Below are positions 51,651-60,729 of a DNA stretch of 64,000 nt, piece after piece. The stretch is from Microbacterium salitolerans (GTDB taxonomy: Bacteria; Actinomycetota; Actinomycetes; Actinomycetales; Microbacteriaceae). Below the pieces are notes generated by a model, which was given only the letters and a program-made list of their open reading frames with translations, was not told the origin of the DNA and did not search any database. The stretch spans positions 558,001-622,000 of the forward strand of contig NZ_JAHKSH010000002.1 in the NCBI RefSeq assembly GCF_019720895.1. The letters are read 5' to 3'. The translations under genes were made by a program, and so were the position numbers. Numbering within the stretch: the first letter of the stretch is position 1; each line of letters begins with the position of its first letter.

Positions 51651-53101
51651 CAGCACCCGGACCCGGGGTTGGCCGTGCACCACTTGTCCCACTCGGCCAC
51701 GTGCTCCTGGTGCTCTTCGTACGTGTCGCTGAACACCGTCTCGCCGGTGTCGAGGTTCACCGTCACGAAGAACTGCCAGGAGCCGTCCGCCGGGTGCATC
51801 GCCGCGTCGATCGCAAGGTCACCGGGATTCGAGATGGGCCCGACGGGCAGCCCCGCGTGCACGTACGTGTTCCAGGGATTATCGTCGTTCAGAGCCTCCG
51901 CGGAGCTCGATGCCCGCCCCTCGTGCATCTCCCCGTAGCCGTACTGGGCGGTTGAATCCATCTGCAGCTTGCCGCCGGTCTCCGAGACGGACTCGTCGAG
52001 GCGGTTCTCGATGACGCGGGACACCTTGTAGAAGTCGTCGTCATACCGCGCTTCGCGCTGGATGATCGACGCGATCGTCAGGATCCGCTCGGCCTCGCCG
52101 TTCGGCACCCCCGCCGCGTCGAGCGACTCGCGGGTGCGATCGACCATCTCCTGGATCGCCTGCTTCGCCGTCGTGTCGGGCTCGAACTGGTAGGTCGCGG
52201 GGAAGAGCCATCCCTCGAGCGTGTCCGCGTCGACCCCATACTCCGACGGGTCGTCGAGCGCCGCGCGCACCTTGTCGTCTCCGACATCGAGGCCCGCTGC
52301 GATCCGCGGGACGATGTCCTCGAGGGTGTACCCCTCGGGGTAGGAGACGGCGTCCTCGATCTTGTTCTCAGGATCCTCGAGAGCCGTCAGCGCCGCCTTG
52401 GCCGTCATCTTCTCCTGCAGCACGTATGTCCCCGGCATGAACTGCGGGTCGACCTGAGCTGCGACGAGCATGTCGTAGAACACCGCCTCGGTGAGAGTGA
52501 CGCCCGCATCGTGCAGCGCGACCGACACCTCCCAGCCGGTGTCGCCCTCGCTGATCGTGATCGTGGTCTCGCCCGTCGCCTGTCCGGGCTCGTAATCGGT
52601 CGGCGTCGGCTCGAAGCCGAACAGGCTGATGCCGAACTGGTCGGCGACGCGCTGCCCGTAGGTGTTCACGGCCCATGCACCGGCGGCGAAGAGCCCGCCG
52701 AGGATCGCGACGACGATGAGGAGCGCGACCAGGCACCCGCCGCGGCCCCGGCGCCGCTTCTTCGTGTGGTGGTGGCTGTCATCCCCGTCGTCACCCCCGA
52801 GCAGATCGCCGAGCGCCGCGTGCTCGTCGTGTGCGGGGTCAGAGTGCGCGGGCGGCTGAGCGGGGTCCTCGGCGGGCGCGGCGGCGGGTTGTTCGCGCGC
52901 GTCCCGGGGAGTCCCGTGCGAGCTCGTCGCCGCCTCGGGGGTCGCCTCGCGGGGCTCGGGCGATGCCTCGCCTCGGCCCGGTCGCGGATCCGCGGGGGAC
53001 GGATCCGTCGCGGCGCTCTCCGGTGCCTGGTGCTGCGTGCGCCGTTCGCGCATCTCACGCCTCGTCAGAGGCCTGCCGTCGGGGGAAGCCGGCTGGGTCA
53101 T
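51650..53101 (-). CDS. mltG: Endolytic murein transglycosylase MltG
   Basis: Membrane-anchored lytic transglycosylase that cuts nascent glycan strands, 483 aa. Residues 1-120 form a cytoplasmic, Pro/Ala/Glu-rich tail ending in TKKRRRGRGG; a membrane helix follows at about 121-143. The outer LysM-like and YceG domains contain the catalytic Glu in ASIIQREARYDDDF. It overlaps aroE by one base and lies nine bases after ruvX. The long disordered tail is typical of Actinobacteria. Confidence 0.95.
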   Translation of the reverse strand: MTQPASPDGRPLTRREMRERRTQHQAPESAATDPSPADPRPGRGEASPEPREATPEAATSSHGTPRDAREQPAAAPAEDPAQPPAHSDPAHDEHAALGDLLGGDDGDDSHHHTKKRRRGRGGCLVALLIVVAILGGLFAAGAWAVNTYGQRVADQFGISLFGFEPTPTDYEPGQATGETTITISEGDTGWEVSVALHDAGVTLTEAVFYDMLVAAQVDPQFMPGTYVLQEKMTAKAALTALEDPENKIEDAVSYPEGYTLEDIVPRIAAGLDVGDDKVRAALDDPSEYGVDADTLEGWLFPATYQFEPDTTAKQAIQEMVDRTRESLDAAGVPNGEAERILTIASIIQREARYDDDFYKVSRVIENRLDESVSETGGKLQMDSTAQYGYGEMHEGRASSSAEALNDDNPWNTYVHAGLPVGPISNPGDLAIDAAMHPADGSWQFFVTVNLDTGETVFSDTYEEHQEHVAEWDKWCTANPGSGC

Positions 53102-53110
53102 CGGGTCTGT

Positions 53111-53581
53111 TCACTCCTCGGACGGGCCGAGCACCGCACCCGGCGCTCTTCCCGTTCGCTTCTCGGTGTCGACGGCGTGCTGGAGGAACACCACCGCCGC
53201 CACCTGGTCGACGACGCCGCGGGACTTCTTCTGCGATCGTCCGGACTGGCGCAGTGCGGTGTGCGCCGTGACCGTGCTGAGCCGCTCGTCGACGAGACGC
53301 ACTCCGATATCCGGCAGCGCCTCGCGGACAGCGGCGGCGAACTCGCGCGCATCCGTCGTCGAGAGCGTGTCCTCGCCGCGCATGTTGAGCGGAAGGCCCA
53401 CGACGATCTCGAGCGGGGAGAACTCCGCCGCGATCTCCGCGATGCGCGCGATCGAGCGATCGTCTCGCGGCACGGTCTCGACGGGCACGGCGAGCATGCC
53501 ATCGGGATCGCTCCGGGCGACGCCGACTCGCGCCTTCCCGACGTCGATTCCGAGACGCGCACCGCGACGAAATGCGTCCAT
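53111..53581 (-). CDS. ruvX: Holliday junction resolvase-like YqgF/RuvX
   Basis: RNase H-fold protein of 156 aa, predicted to act in 16S rRNA 5'-end maturation or junction resolution. Acidic residues: GIDVGKARVGVA at the start, GLPLNMRGED, and VDERLSTVTA. ATG 53581 lies four bases after the alaS stop. The order alaS-ruvX-mltG-aroE is conserved in Actinobacteria. Confidence 0.95.
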   Translation of the reverse strand: MDAFRRGARLGIDVGKARVGVARSDPDGMLAVPVETVPRDDRSIARIAEIAAEFSPLEIVVGLPLNMRGEDTLSTTDAREFAAAVREALPDIGVRLVDERLSTVTAHTALRQSGRSQKKSRGVVDQVAAVVFLQHAVDTEKRTGRAPGAVLGPSEE

Positions 53582-53585
53582 GTCG

Positions 53586-56246
53586 CTACAGCGCCTCCAC
53601 CGCGCTTCGCACGGCATCGAGCGCCGCCGGCACGGCGGACGCGTCGGATCCGCCGCCCTGGGCGAGGTCGGGTTTGCCGCCGCCACCGCCGCCGAGCGTC
53701 TGCGAGGCGATCTTGACGAAGGATCCGGCCTGGGCACCGGCTTCCCGTGCCTCCGGCGTGGTCGCCACGACAACGATCGGGCGACCGCTCACGACACCCG
53801 CGAGGGCCACGACGACCGGCTCGGGCGCGAGGCGCTCGCGCACCTGCGTCGCGAGCGTGCGCACGTCATCGGCTGACTGGACCTCTCCGACGGACTCCGC
53901 AACGAGCAGCAGACGTCCTGCCCGGGTCGCGGACCGCGCGATCTCGGGCACGCGCTGCTGGAGCGCCTTCGCCTCATACTGGGCGATGCGCTTCTCGGCG
54001 GACTTCAGATTCGCCGCCAGCTCGGCCACGCGCTCGGCCAGCTTGTCCTTCGGCGTCTTGAGCGACGCCGTCAGCTCGCTGACGAGGGCGCGCTCGGCCG
54101 TGAGCTCGCGGAACGCGTCCTGACCGACGAGAGCCTCGACACGACGGTTCGAGGCGCCCACCGACGACTCTCCCGTCAGCGAGATGAGGCCGATTTCAGA
54201 GGAGGTCGACACGTGGGTGCCGCCACAGAGCTCGCGCGACCACGGCCCCCCGATGTCGACCATCCGGACGGTGTCGCCGTACTTCTCGCCGAAGAGCGCC
54301 ATCGCGCCCGCGGCCTTCGCCTCGTCGAGCGACATCACGCGCGTGGAGACCTCGAGCCCGGAGCGCACGGCATTGTTGGCGATCTCCTCGATCTCGCTCT
54401 TCGTCTCCCCCGAGAGCGCCTGGCCCCACGTGAAATCGAAGCGCAGGTAGCCGGCACGGTTGAGCGACCCCGCCTGCGTGGCGCCGGAGCCCAGCGTGTC
54501 GCGGAGCGCCGCGTGCACGAGATGCGTGGCGGAGTGCGCCTGCTGCGCCGCACGACGATTGGATTCGTCGACGACGGTCGTCGCGGGCTGCCCCACGCCG
54601 ACCTCGCCGCGCGTCACCTCGACCGTGTGGCTGATGAGCCCGGACACGGGACGCTGCACGTCGAGGACCTCGAGCTCGTAGCCGGGCCCGACGATCGTGC
54701 CCTTGTCGGCGACCTGCCCGCCCGATTCCGCGTAGAGCGCGGTCTGAGCGAGGATGATCTCGGCGACCTGCCCCTCCGTGGCGCTCTGCGCCGCCTGACC
54801 GTCGACGAGCAGACCGAGCACGCTCGACTCGGTAGCCAGGTCGTCGTAGCCCGTGAAGAGCGTCTCTCCCTGGGCACGGAAGGCGCTGTAGACGCTCAGG
54901 TCGGCGATCCGGCTCTTGCGACTGCGGGCGTCCTCCTTGGCCCGCTTCCGCTGCGCGGCCATGAGGCCGTCGAACGCGTCGCGATCGACGCCGAGGCCGG
55001 CCTCCTCCGCGATCTCCATCGTGAGATCGATCGGGAATCCGTAGGTGTCGTGGAGCAGGAACGCACGGTCGCCGGCCAGCGTGTCGCGGCCCGTCCCCTT
55101 CGCGGCGAGCACTGCCTCGTCGAGGATCGCGGATCCGGAGGACAGCGTGCGCAGAAAGGTCTCCTCCTCGGCGAACGCGTAGGTCGAGATGCGGTCCCAG
55201 TCCTCGATGATCTGCGGGTACGTCACCTTCATGACGTCGCGCGACGCGGCGAACAGCTCAGGGAACGTCGGCCCCTCGACGCCGAGCAGGCGCATCGAGC
55301 GGATCGCACGACGCATCAGGCGTCGCAGGATGTAGCCGCGCCCTTCGTTCGAGGGCGTGACGCCGTCGGACAGCAGCATCAGCGAGGAGCGCACGTGGTC
55401 GGCGATCACCCGGAAGCGCACGTCATCGTCGGCATCGGCGCCGTACGCCCTGCCGCTCAGCTCGCTCGCGCGGTCGAGCACGGGACGGACCTGATCGGTC
55501 TCGTACATGTTCTCGACGCCCTGCTTGATGAAGGCGACGCGCTCGAGTCCGAAGCCCGTGTCGATGTTCTTCTCGGGCAGCGGGCCGACGATGTCGAAAT
55601 CGACCTTGGATCGCACGTCGGCGACGCGCTCCTGCATGAACACGAGATTCCAGATCTCGAGGAAGCGGTTGTCGTCGACTGCCGGTCCGCCGTCCTGGCC
55701 GTAGGCCGGACCGCGATCGTAGTAGATCTCGGAGCAGGGACCGGCCGGGCCGGGCTGCCCGGTGTGCCAGTAGTTGTCCTCGCGCCCCATGCGCTGAATC
55801 CGCTCGGGCGGAATGCCGGCGATCCTCTGCCACAGCTCCGCGGCCTCGTCGTCGGTCTCGTAGACCGTGACCCAGAGGTCCTCCGGAGCGAACCCCAGGC
55901 CGCCGTCGGCTTCGGGCGTTGTCAGGAGCGTCCACGCGTGCGTGATCGCCCCCTCCTTGAAGTAGTCGCCGAACGACCAGTTGCCCATCATCTGGAAGAA
56001 GGTGCCGTGGCGGGCCGTCTTTCCGACCTCTTCGATGTCGTTCGTGCGGATGCACTTCTGCACATCCGCGATGCGCGGGTGCGGTGCGGGGACGACGCCC
56101 GTGAAGTGCGGGATGAACGGCACCATGCCCGCGATCGTGAACATGATCGACGGGTCGTCGCTGACGAGCGATGCCGACGGGACGATGGTGTGGCCGTTCT
56201 TCTCGAAGTAGTCGAGGTAGCGCTGGGCGATCTCCGCGGTCTTCAT
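53586..56246 (-). CDS. alaS: Alanyl-tRNA synthetase
   Basis: Charges tRNA-Ala, 886 aa, all domains present: catalytic core (FFEKNGHTIVPSASLV, RMGREDNYWHTG), tRNA-recognition region, editing domain with HSATHLVHAAL and CGGTHV zinc ligands, and C-terminal DHHA1-type region with a glycine-rich GGGGGGKPDLAQGG. ATG 56246 is the usual MKTAEIAQRYLDYF start. It leads the alaS-ruvX-mltG-aroE unit. Confidence 0.98.
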   Translation of the reverse strand: MKTAEIAQRYLDYFEKNGHTIVPSASLVSDDPSIMFTIAGMVPFIPHFTGVVPAPHPRIADVQKCIRTNDIEEVGKTARHGTFFQMMGNWSFGDYFKEGAITHAWTLLTTPEADGGLGFAPEDLWVTVYETDDEAAELWQRIAGIPPERIQRMGREDNYWHTGQPGPAGPCSEIYYDRGPAYGQDGGPAVDDNRFLEIWNLVFMQERVADVRSKVDFDIVGPLPEKNIDTGFGLERVAFIKQGVENMYETDQVRPVLDRASELSGRAYGADADDDVRFRVIADHVRSSLMLLSDGVTPSNEGRGYILRRLMRRAIRSMRLLGVEGPTFPELFAASRDVMKVTYPQIIEDWDRISTYAFAEEETFLRTLSSGSAILDEAVLAAKGTGRDTLAGDRAFLLHDTYGFPIDLTMEIAEEAGLGVDRDAFDGLMAAQRKRAKEDARSRKSRIADLSVYSAFRAQGETLFTGYDDLATESSVLGLLVDGQAAQSATEGQVAEIILAQTALYAESGGQVADKGTIVGPGYELEVLDVQRPVSGLISHTVEVTRGEVGVGQPATTVVDESNRRAAQQAHSATHLVHAALRDTLGSGATQAGSLNRAGYLRFDFTWGQALSGETKSEIEEIANNAVRSGLEVSTRVMSLDEAKAAGAMALFGEKYGDTVRMVDIGGPWSRELCGGTHVSTSSEIGLISLTGESSVGASNRRVEALVGQDAFRELTAERALVSELTASLKTPKDKLAERVAELAANLKSAEKRIAQYEAKALQQRVPEIARSATRAGRLLLVAESVGEVQSADDVRTLATQVRERLAPEPVVVALAGVVSGRPIVVVATTPEAREAGAQAGSFVKIASQTLGGGGGGKPDLAQGGGSDASAVPAALDAVRSAVEAL

Positions 56247-56332
56247 GCGAGGGGATGGATCCTTGACTGTTGCGTGGCGAGACGGTCGCGCGCGGCGCGG
56301 CCGGAGAAGGTGAGGCGTCTGCGCGTCGGACG

Positions 56333-56512
56333 TCAGTCGGTCGTGTCGCGCGCGACCTCGGCGTGGTACGCGCCCGCGAGCGTGTCGGTGAAATCGCTGA
56401 TGCGCGCATCGATGGAGGCGAGCAGCTCGTTGCCGCGCGGATCCTTGGTCATGAAGTGCGCGGCCACGAACCCTCCCACGACGCCGAGCAGGAACAGCAG
56501 CACGTTCTTCAT
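56333..56512 (-). CDS. Small single-span membrane protein, 59 aa
   Basis: Too short for easy recognition. MKNVLLFLLGVVGGFVAAHF gives one membrane segment, followed by MTKDPRGNELLASIDARIS, a charged helix. GGAG lies five bases before the ATG 56512. It sits between rpsD and alaS on their strand, 80 bases after the rpsD terminator. It resembles YtxH-like short membrane proteins; function unknown. Confidence 0.8.
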   Translation of the reverse strand: MKNVLLFLLGVVGGFVAAHFMTKDPRGNELLASIDARISDFTDTLAGAYHAEVARDTTD

Positions 56513-56591
56513 GTCATCTCCGTGGGGTTCGCGGGCGGACGAGCGGTCTTTCCATCCTAGGCCCGGAAGCCGTCGGACGACGGATACGGGA

Positions 56592-56617
56592 AAGGGGCCC
56601 GCCGAAGCGGGCCCCTT
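56592..56617 (-). terminator. Terminator after rpsD
   Basis: AAGGGGCCCGC (56592-56602) pairs perfectly with GCGGGCCCCTT (56607-56617) around loop CGAA, 18 bases beyond the rpsD stop. Confidence 0.85.
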
Positions 56618-56635
56618 CCACGAATGCGGGCCGTG

Positions 56636-57265
56636 TTATCGGGCCGCGTAGTACTCGACGACGAGCTGGACCTCGCACTGGACGGGGACCTCGGCGCGCT
56701 TCGGGCGACGCACGAGCTTCGCCTGGAGCTTGTCGAGCTCGACCTCGAGGTAGCCCGGGACGTTGGGCAGGACCTCGGCGTGACCGCCGGCTGCCGCAAC
56801 CTGGAAGGGCTCGAGCGCCTCGCTGCGGGCCTTGACCTCGATGGTCTGGCCCGGCTTGACGCGGAACGACGGACGGTCGACTGTCTTGCCGTCGACGATG
56901 ATGTGACGGTGGACGACGAACTGGCGCGCCTGGGCCGTCGTGCGGGCGAAGCCCGAACGCAGCACGAGCGCGTCGAGACGCATCTCGAGGAGCTCGACGA
57001 GGTTCTCACCCGTCAGGCCGTCGGTGCGGCGAGCCTCGTTGAACGCGATGCGAAGCTGCTTCTCGCGAATGCCGTACTGCTCGCGCAGACGCTGCTTCTC
57101 GCGCAGACGAACGGCGTAGTCGCTGTCCTGCTTGCGCTTCGTGCGACCGTGCTGACCGGGACCGTAGGGGCGCTTCTCGAGGTAGCGCGCGGCCTTCGGG
57201 GTCAGCGCGACGCCGAGCGCGCGCGACAGGCGGACCTTGCGGCGGTCCTGTGCCTTCGTAACCAT
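56636..57265 (-). CDS. rpsD: 30S ribosomal protein S4
   Basis: Primary 16S rRNA-binding protein of the small subunit, 209 aa, S4 RNA-binding domain near residues 98-160 (LEMRLDALVLRSGFA, VHRHIIVDGKTVDRPS). It is of the zinc-free form: the N-terminus lacks the four cysteines. GAAAGGA precedes the ATG. It stands alone, apart from the S11/S13/rpoA cluster, with its own promoter and terminator and a structured leader. Confidence 0.98.
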   Translation of the reverse strand: MVTKAQDRRKVRLSRALGVALTPKAARYLEKRPYGPGQHGRTKRKQDSDYAVRLREKQRLREQYGIREKQLRIAFNEARRTDGLTGENLVELLEMRLDALVLRSGFARTTAQARQFVVHRHIIVDGKTVDRPSFRVKPGQTIEVKARSEALEPFQVAAAGGHAEVLPNVPGYLEVELDKLQAKLVRRPKRAEVPVQCEVQLVVEYYAAR

Positions 57266-57289
57266 GATTTCCTTTCACGTGCCGCACCT

Positions 57290-57357
57290 GGCGGCTTCAC
57301 GGGCGTACATTCCGCCTTCGTCCCGCACGCGGGCGTACGCCGGACTGCCCGCGGGAC
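57290..57357 (-). promoter_or_regulatory. Structured leader of rpsD
   Basis: Two hairpins lie in the predicted about 120-base leader: GTCCCGC/GCGGGAC (57320-57326 with 57351-57357, inner GGGC/GCCC) and GGCGG/CCGCC (57290-57294 with 57312-57316). They could take part in S4 autoregulation, known for other bacteria with different leaders. The fold is unproven. Confidence 0.4.
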
Positions 57358-57393
57358 ATGCGAAGGGGATGTGCTCGGACGTCGAGCCGGTCA

Positions 57394-57399
57394 ATCCTA
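57394..57399 (-). promoter_or_regulatory. Candidate -10 (TAGGAT) of rpsD
   Basis: TAGGAT, 27 bases downstream of the rarA stop, would start transcription near 57387. The best -35, GTCAGC at 16 bases, is weak. Confidence 0.4.
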
Positions 57400-57425
57400 A
57401 CAGAGCGCGTCGTACGCTGACCTGG

Positions 57426-58754
57426 TCAGTCGCCGAGGATCCGGCGGATCCTCTCGAGACGGTCGGACAGCTCCCGCTCGGCGCCATGAGTGGTCGGCTC
57501 GTAGTACCGCACGCCGCGCAGCGGGTCGGGAAGATGGCTCTGCGTGACCACGCCGCGCGGGTCGTCGTGCGGGTAGCGATAGCCCTTGCCATGCCCGAGG
57601 CGCTTCGCGCCCGCATAGTGAGCGTCGCGGAGATGCAGGGGAACCGGGCCCATGCGCCCCGCCTTGACGTCGGCCAGCGCGCCGTCGATCGCTGCGATGA
57701 CGGCATTCGACTTCGGCGCCGTCGCGAGGTAGATCGTCGCCTCTGCCAGCGGGATCCGCGCCTCGGGCATGCCGATGAGCTGGACCGTGTCGGCCGCCGC
57801 GACCGCGATCTGGAGAGCGCGAGGATCCGCGAGTCCGATGTCCTCTGCCGCATGCACCATCAGCCGCCTGGCGATGAACCGCGCATCCTCGCCCGCTTCG
57901 ATCATGCGCGCGAGGTAGTGCACGGCCGCGTCCGGGTCGGAGCCGCGAATCGACTTGATGAACGCGCTGATGACGTCGTAGTGCTCGTCGCCCTGGCGGT
58001 CGTACCTGAGGAGCGCGCGATCGACGGCCTGCGCGACGCGGTCGGCGGTGACGATCGGCGTCTCGTCGTCGCCGTTCTCCGTCACCGCGACTCCCGCGGC
58101 GGCCTCGAGCGCCGTGAGCGCGCGCCGCGCGTCTCCGGACGACAGGCCGATGAGGGCGGAACGCGCCTCGTCGTGGAGCTCGATGGCGCCGTCCAGTCCG
58201 CGCGCGTCAGCCACGGCCCTGTCGATGAGCGCGCCCAGGTCGCCGTCCGTGAGCGGCTTGAGCGTGAGCAGAAGTGAGCGGGACAGCAGCGGCGAGATCA
58301 CCGAGAACGACGGATTCTCGGTCGTCGCCGCGATCAGGATCACCCACCCGTTCTCGACGCCCGGGAGAAGCGCGTCCTGCTGCGCCTTCGAGAACCGGTG
58401 GATCTCGTCCAGGAACAGGATCGTCGACTGGCCGTAGAGGTCCCGCTGATCGAGCGCCCCCTGCATGACCTGCCGCACGTCCTTGACGCCTGCGGTGACC
58501 GCCGAGAGCTCGACGAACCGGCGCCCGGACGATCGCGCGATCGCCTGCGCGAGCGTCGTCTTCCCCGTCCCCGGCGGACCCCACAGGATCACGGACACCG
58601 TGCCGGGCTTCGCGGCTTCGGGATCCGCGAGAGCGACGATCGGAGAACCGGCGCCGAGCAGGTGCTGCTGCCCGGCCACCTCGTCGAGCGACGTGGGACG
58701 CATCCGCACCGCGAGCGGAGTCTGACCCTGGAAGAGCGCGCCGGAGGAGTTCAT
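57426..58754 (-). CDS. rarA: Replication-associated recombination protein A (RarA/MgsA)
   Basis: AAA+ clamp-loader-like ATPase acting at stalled forks, 442 aa. Seen: [17 protein letters not shown], Walker [13 protein letters not shown], Walker [17 protein letters not shown], sensor AATTENPSF, and the RarA-specific C-terminal tetramerisation region with [12 protein letters not shown] 58754 is chosen by homology (NSSGALFQG); the upstream extension lies in the divergent promoter region. Confidence 0.96.
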   Translation of the reverse strand: MNSSGALFQGQTPLAVRMRPTSLDEVAGQQHLLGAGSPIVALADPEAAKPGTVSVILWGPPGTGKTTLAQAIARSSGRRFVELSAVTAGVKDVRQVMQGALDQRDLYGQSTILFLDEIHRFSKAQQDALLPGVENGWVILIAATTENPSFSVISPLLSRSLLLTLKPLTDGDLGALIDRAVADARGLDGAIELHDEARSALIGLSSGDARRALTALEAAAGVAVTENGDDETPIVTADRVAQAVDRALLRYDRQGDEHYDVISAFIKSIRGSDPDAAVHYLARMIEAGEDARFIARRLMVHAAEDIGLADPRALQIAVAAADTVQLIGMPEARIPLAEATIYLATAPKSNAVIAAIDGALADVKAGRMGPVPLHLRDAHYAGAKRLGHGKGYRYPHDDPRGVVTQSHLPDPLRGVRYYEPTTHGAERELSDRLERIRRILGD

Positions 58755-58806
58755 CGGGTCCACGGTAGCTGTGCGGCCCGAGGCGCCCCTGCGCAGTCGC
58801 AGGGTT

Positions 58807-58834
58807 TTGCGGCACGCGACGGGACGCGTAATCT
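58807..58834 (+). promoter_or_regulatory. Promoter for the 101-aa membrane protein
   Basis: TTGCGG (58807-58812), a 16-base spacer and TAATCT (58829-58834) lie 37 bases before the GTG start, leaving room for the AGGAGG ribosome binding site. Confidence 0.55.
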
Positions 58835-58870
58835 CTCGGGCGATCCCCACCGGCTATATCAGGAGGCACC

Positions 58871-59176
58871 GTGGCCACGGCCAAGCAGCGCGCGGAGCGC
58901 GAACAGCGCGAGCGCGCACGGGTGTACGAGGCGCGCACGCGCCTCCACGAGAAGGTCGCGAAGCGCCGCCGCCGCGACAACCTCGCCGCAGGGATCGTCA
59001 CCGGAGTCGTCGTGCTCGGCGCAGTCGTGGGCCAGGCCGTGTTCTACACGGTCGGCCCCGGTCAGGCCCCGGACACCGCAGTCACGCCGGAGCCCGTGCC
59101 CGGACCCACATCGACGCCCACGACCGTCCCGACGCCGTCGAGCGCGCCAGCGGAGACGTCCGCGCCGTCTCCGTGA
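58871..59176 (+). CDS. Small single-span membrane protein, basic N-terminus
   Basis: Product of 101 aa. Residues 1-36 are highly basic and charged (cytoplasmic), a membrane helix lies at about 39-62, and the external tail is rich in Pro, Thr and Ser. AGGAGG precedes GTG 58871. In related genomes a similar N-terminus belongs to longer anchored proteins near DUF349 genes; here the protein ends soon after the linker, so either a short natural form or a truncated one. Function unknown. Confidence 0.8.
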   Translation: MATAKQRAEREQRERARVYEARTRLHEKVAKRRRRDNLAAGIVTGVVVLGAVVGQAVFYTVGPGQAPDTAVTPEPVPGPTSTPTTVPTPSSAPAETSAPSP

Positions 59177-59264
59177 GGAACTCCTCTCCCGTCGGCTCCT
59201 CGTCGTACTAGGCTGGGTGCGTCCCTTTCCCCTTCCCGCGGACCCCCGCGCTGAGGAGCCTCCC

Positions 59265-60653
59265 GTGTCGACGCCCGACAACCCCTCCGAGACCGACAAG
59301 ACCGCTGACGCACCGAAGCCCGGTCCTGTCCCCAGCCCGGCCGCCCTCGCCAAGCGCCCCAAGCCGCCGGTCGCCCCCGTCGCCGAGGCGCCTTCCGTGG
59401 TGCCGTCCGTCGCTCCCGCGACTCCCGGCGCATCCGAATGGGGGCGCGTCGACGAGAACGGCGTCGTCTCCGTCAAGGAAGGCGACGACTGGCGCGTCGT
59501 CGGCGAGTTCCCCGATGGCACGCACGATGAGGCCCTGCAGTACTACGTGCGCAAGTTCGATGACCTCGCGTTCAAGGTCGCGACGATCGAGCAGCGACAC
59601 CAGGCGGGCGGCGCGTCGGCATCCGACCTCCGCAAGCAGGCGACGCAGCTGCGCGATGACGTCGTCGGGGCTTCCGCGGTCGGTGATCTGGAAGGCCTCG
59701 CCACGCGACTCACCGGCATGATCGACGAGCTCGCTGAGGCGAGTGCGCAGGAGGCCACGGCCCAGCGCGCGGCGGTCGACGCCGCGATCGCCGAACGCGA
59801 GAAGATCGTCGAGCAGGTCGAGCAGTTGGCGGCACGCGACCCGGAGACGGTGCAGTGGAAGCAGGCGACGACCGAGCTGAACGACCTGTTCGCGGCGTGG
59901 CAGACGCACCAGAAGACCGGACCGCGCCTGCCGAAGTCGACGGCCCAGGCCCTGTGGAAGCGCTTCCGCGACTCACGTTCGAAGGTCGAACGCGCCCGTC
60001 GGGCGTTCTTCGCCGAGCTCGATGAGGTCCACAAGAGCGCCAAGGCTGACAAGACCCGCATCATCGAGCGCGCCGAGGCTCTCGTCTCGCAGGGCGAGGA
60101 CGGGATCCCGACGTATCGCGCGCTCCTCGACGAGTGGAAGCGCGCCGGCCGCGCCGGTCGCAAGGCCGACGACGCCCTGTGGGCGCGGTTCAAGGCCGCG
60201 GGCGACGTCCTCTATCAGGCACGTACCGAGCGCAACGCCGAGGAGGAGGCCGAATCGGCTCCCCGCATCGAGGAGCGCACCGCCCTCCTCGAGGAGGCGA
60301 AGCAGGTCGCCGATATCGCAGACCTCAAGCAGGCGCGCGCGACGCTCACGTCGATCCAGCGTCGCTGGGACGAGGTCGGGCGCATCTTCCCGCGAGACGT
60401 CGAGCGCGATCTCGACGGCCGCATGCGCAAGATCGAACTCGCCCTGAAGGAGCGCGAGGAGATCGACTGGAAGCGCAACAACCCGGAGACGAAGGCGCGC
60501 GCGAACGACATGGGCGCGCAGCTGCGCGAATCGATCGTCGAATTCGAAGCCGACCTCGAGAAGGCGCGCGCGGCGGGTGACGACAGGGCGGCCACCGAAG
60601 CGCAGGAGGCCATCGACGCCCGCACGGCCTGGCTCCGCGCCATCGGAGGCTAG
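59265..60653 (+). CDS. DUF349-domain coiled-coil protein
   Basis: Protein of 462 aa. A Pro/Ala-rich N-terminus (about 1-60) is followed by a small WGRVDENGVVSVKEGDDWR segment and then several DUF349 helical repeats with conserved Trp (LWKRFRDSR, LWARFKAAGD). Proteins of this family are soluble, coiled-coil-rich and of unclear function. GTG 59265 follows GAGGAG. A TAGGCT hexamer at 59209-59214 may be its own -10. A hairpin follows the stop. Confidence 0.9.
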   Translation: MSTPDNPSETDKTADAPKPGPVPSPAALAKRPKPPVAPVAEAPSVVPSVAPATPGASEWGRVDENGVVSVKEGDDWRVVGEFPDGTHDEALQYYVRKFDDLAFKVATIEQRHQAGGASASDLRKQATQLRDDVVGASAVGDLEGLATRLTGMIDELAEASAQEATAQRAAVDAAIAEREKIVEQVEQLAARDPETVQWKQATTELNDLFAAWQTHQKTGPRLPKSTAQALWKRFRDSRSKVERARRAFFAELDEVHKSAKADKTRIIERAEALVSQGEDGIPTYRALLDEWKRAGRAGRKADDALWARFKAAGDVLYQARTERNAEEEAESAPRIEERTALLEEAKQVADIADLKQARATLTSIQRRWDEVGRIFPRDVERDLDGRMRKIELALKEREEIDWKRNNPETKARANDMGAQLRESIVEFEADLEKARAAGDDRAATEAQEAIDARTAWLRAIGG

Positions 60654-60667
60654 GTCGCTTCGCACGC

Positions 60668-60694
60668 GTGACCGCCTGCGGCGCAGGCGATCAC
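60668..60694 (+). terminator. Terminator after the DUF349 gene
   Basis: GTGACCGCCTGCG (60668-60680) pairs with CGCAGGCGATCAC (60682-60694), with one mismatch and a minimal centre, 15 bases after the stop. Confidence 0.7.
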
Positions 60695-60729
60695 GCCCCT
60701 CTCTCCACAGGCATCTGCGCCACGGGGGC

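Noticed and set aside
59177-59264. TAGGCT hexamer (59209-59214) as a separate promoter for the DUF349 gene
   Set aside because: No -35 and the gene could be read from the promoter at 58807; mentioned in the gene entry only.
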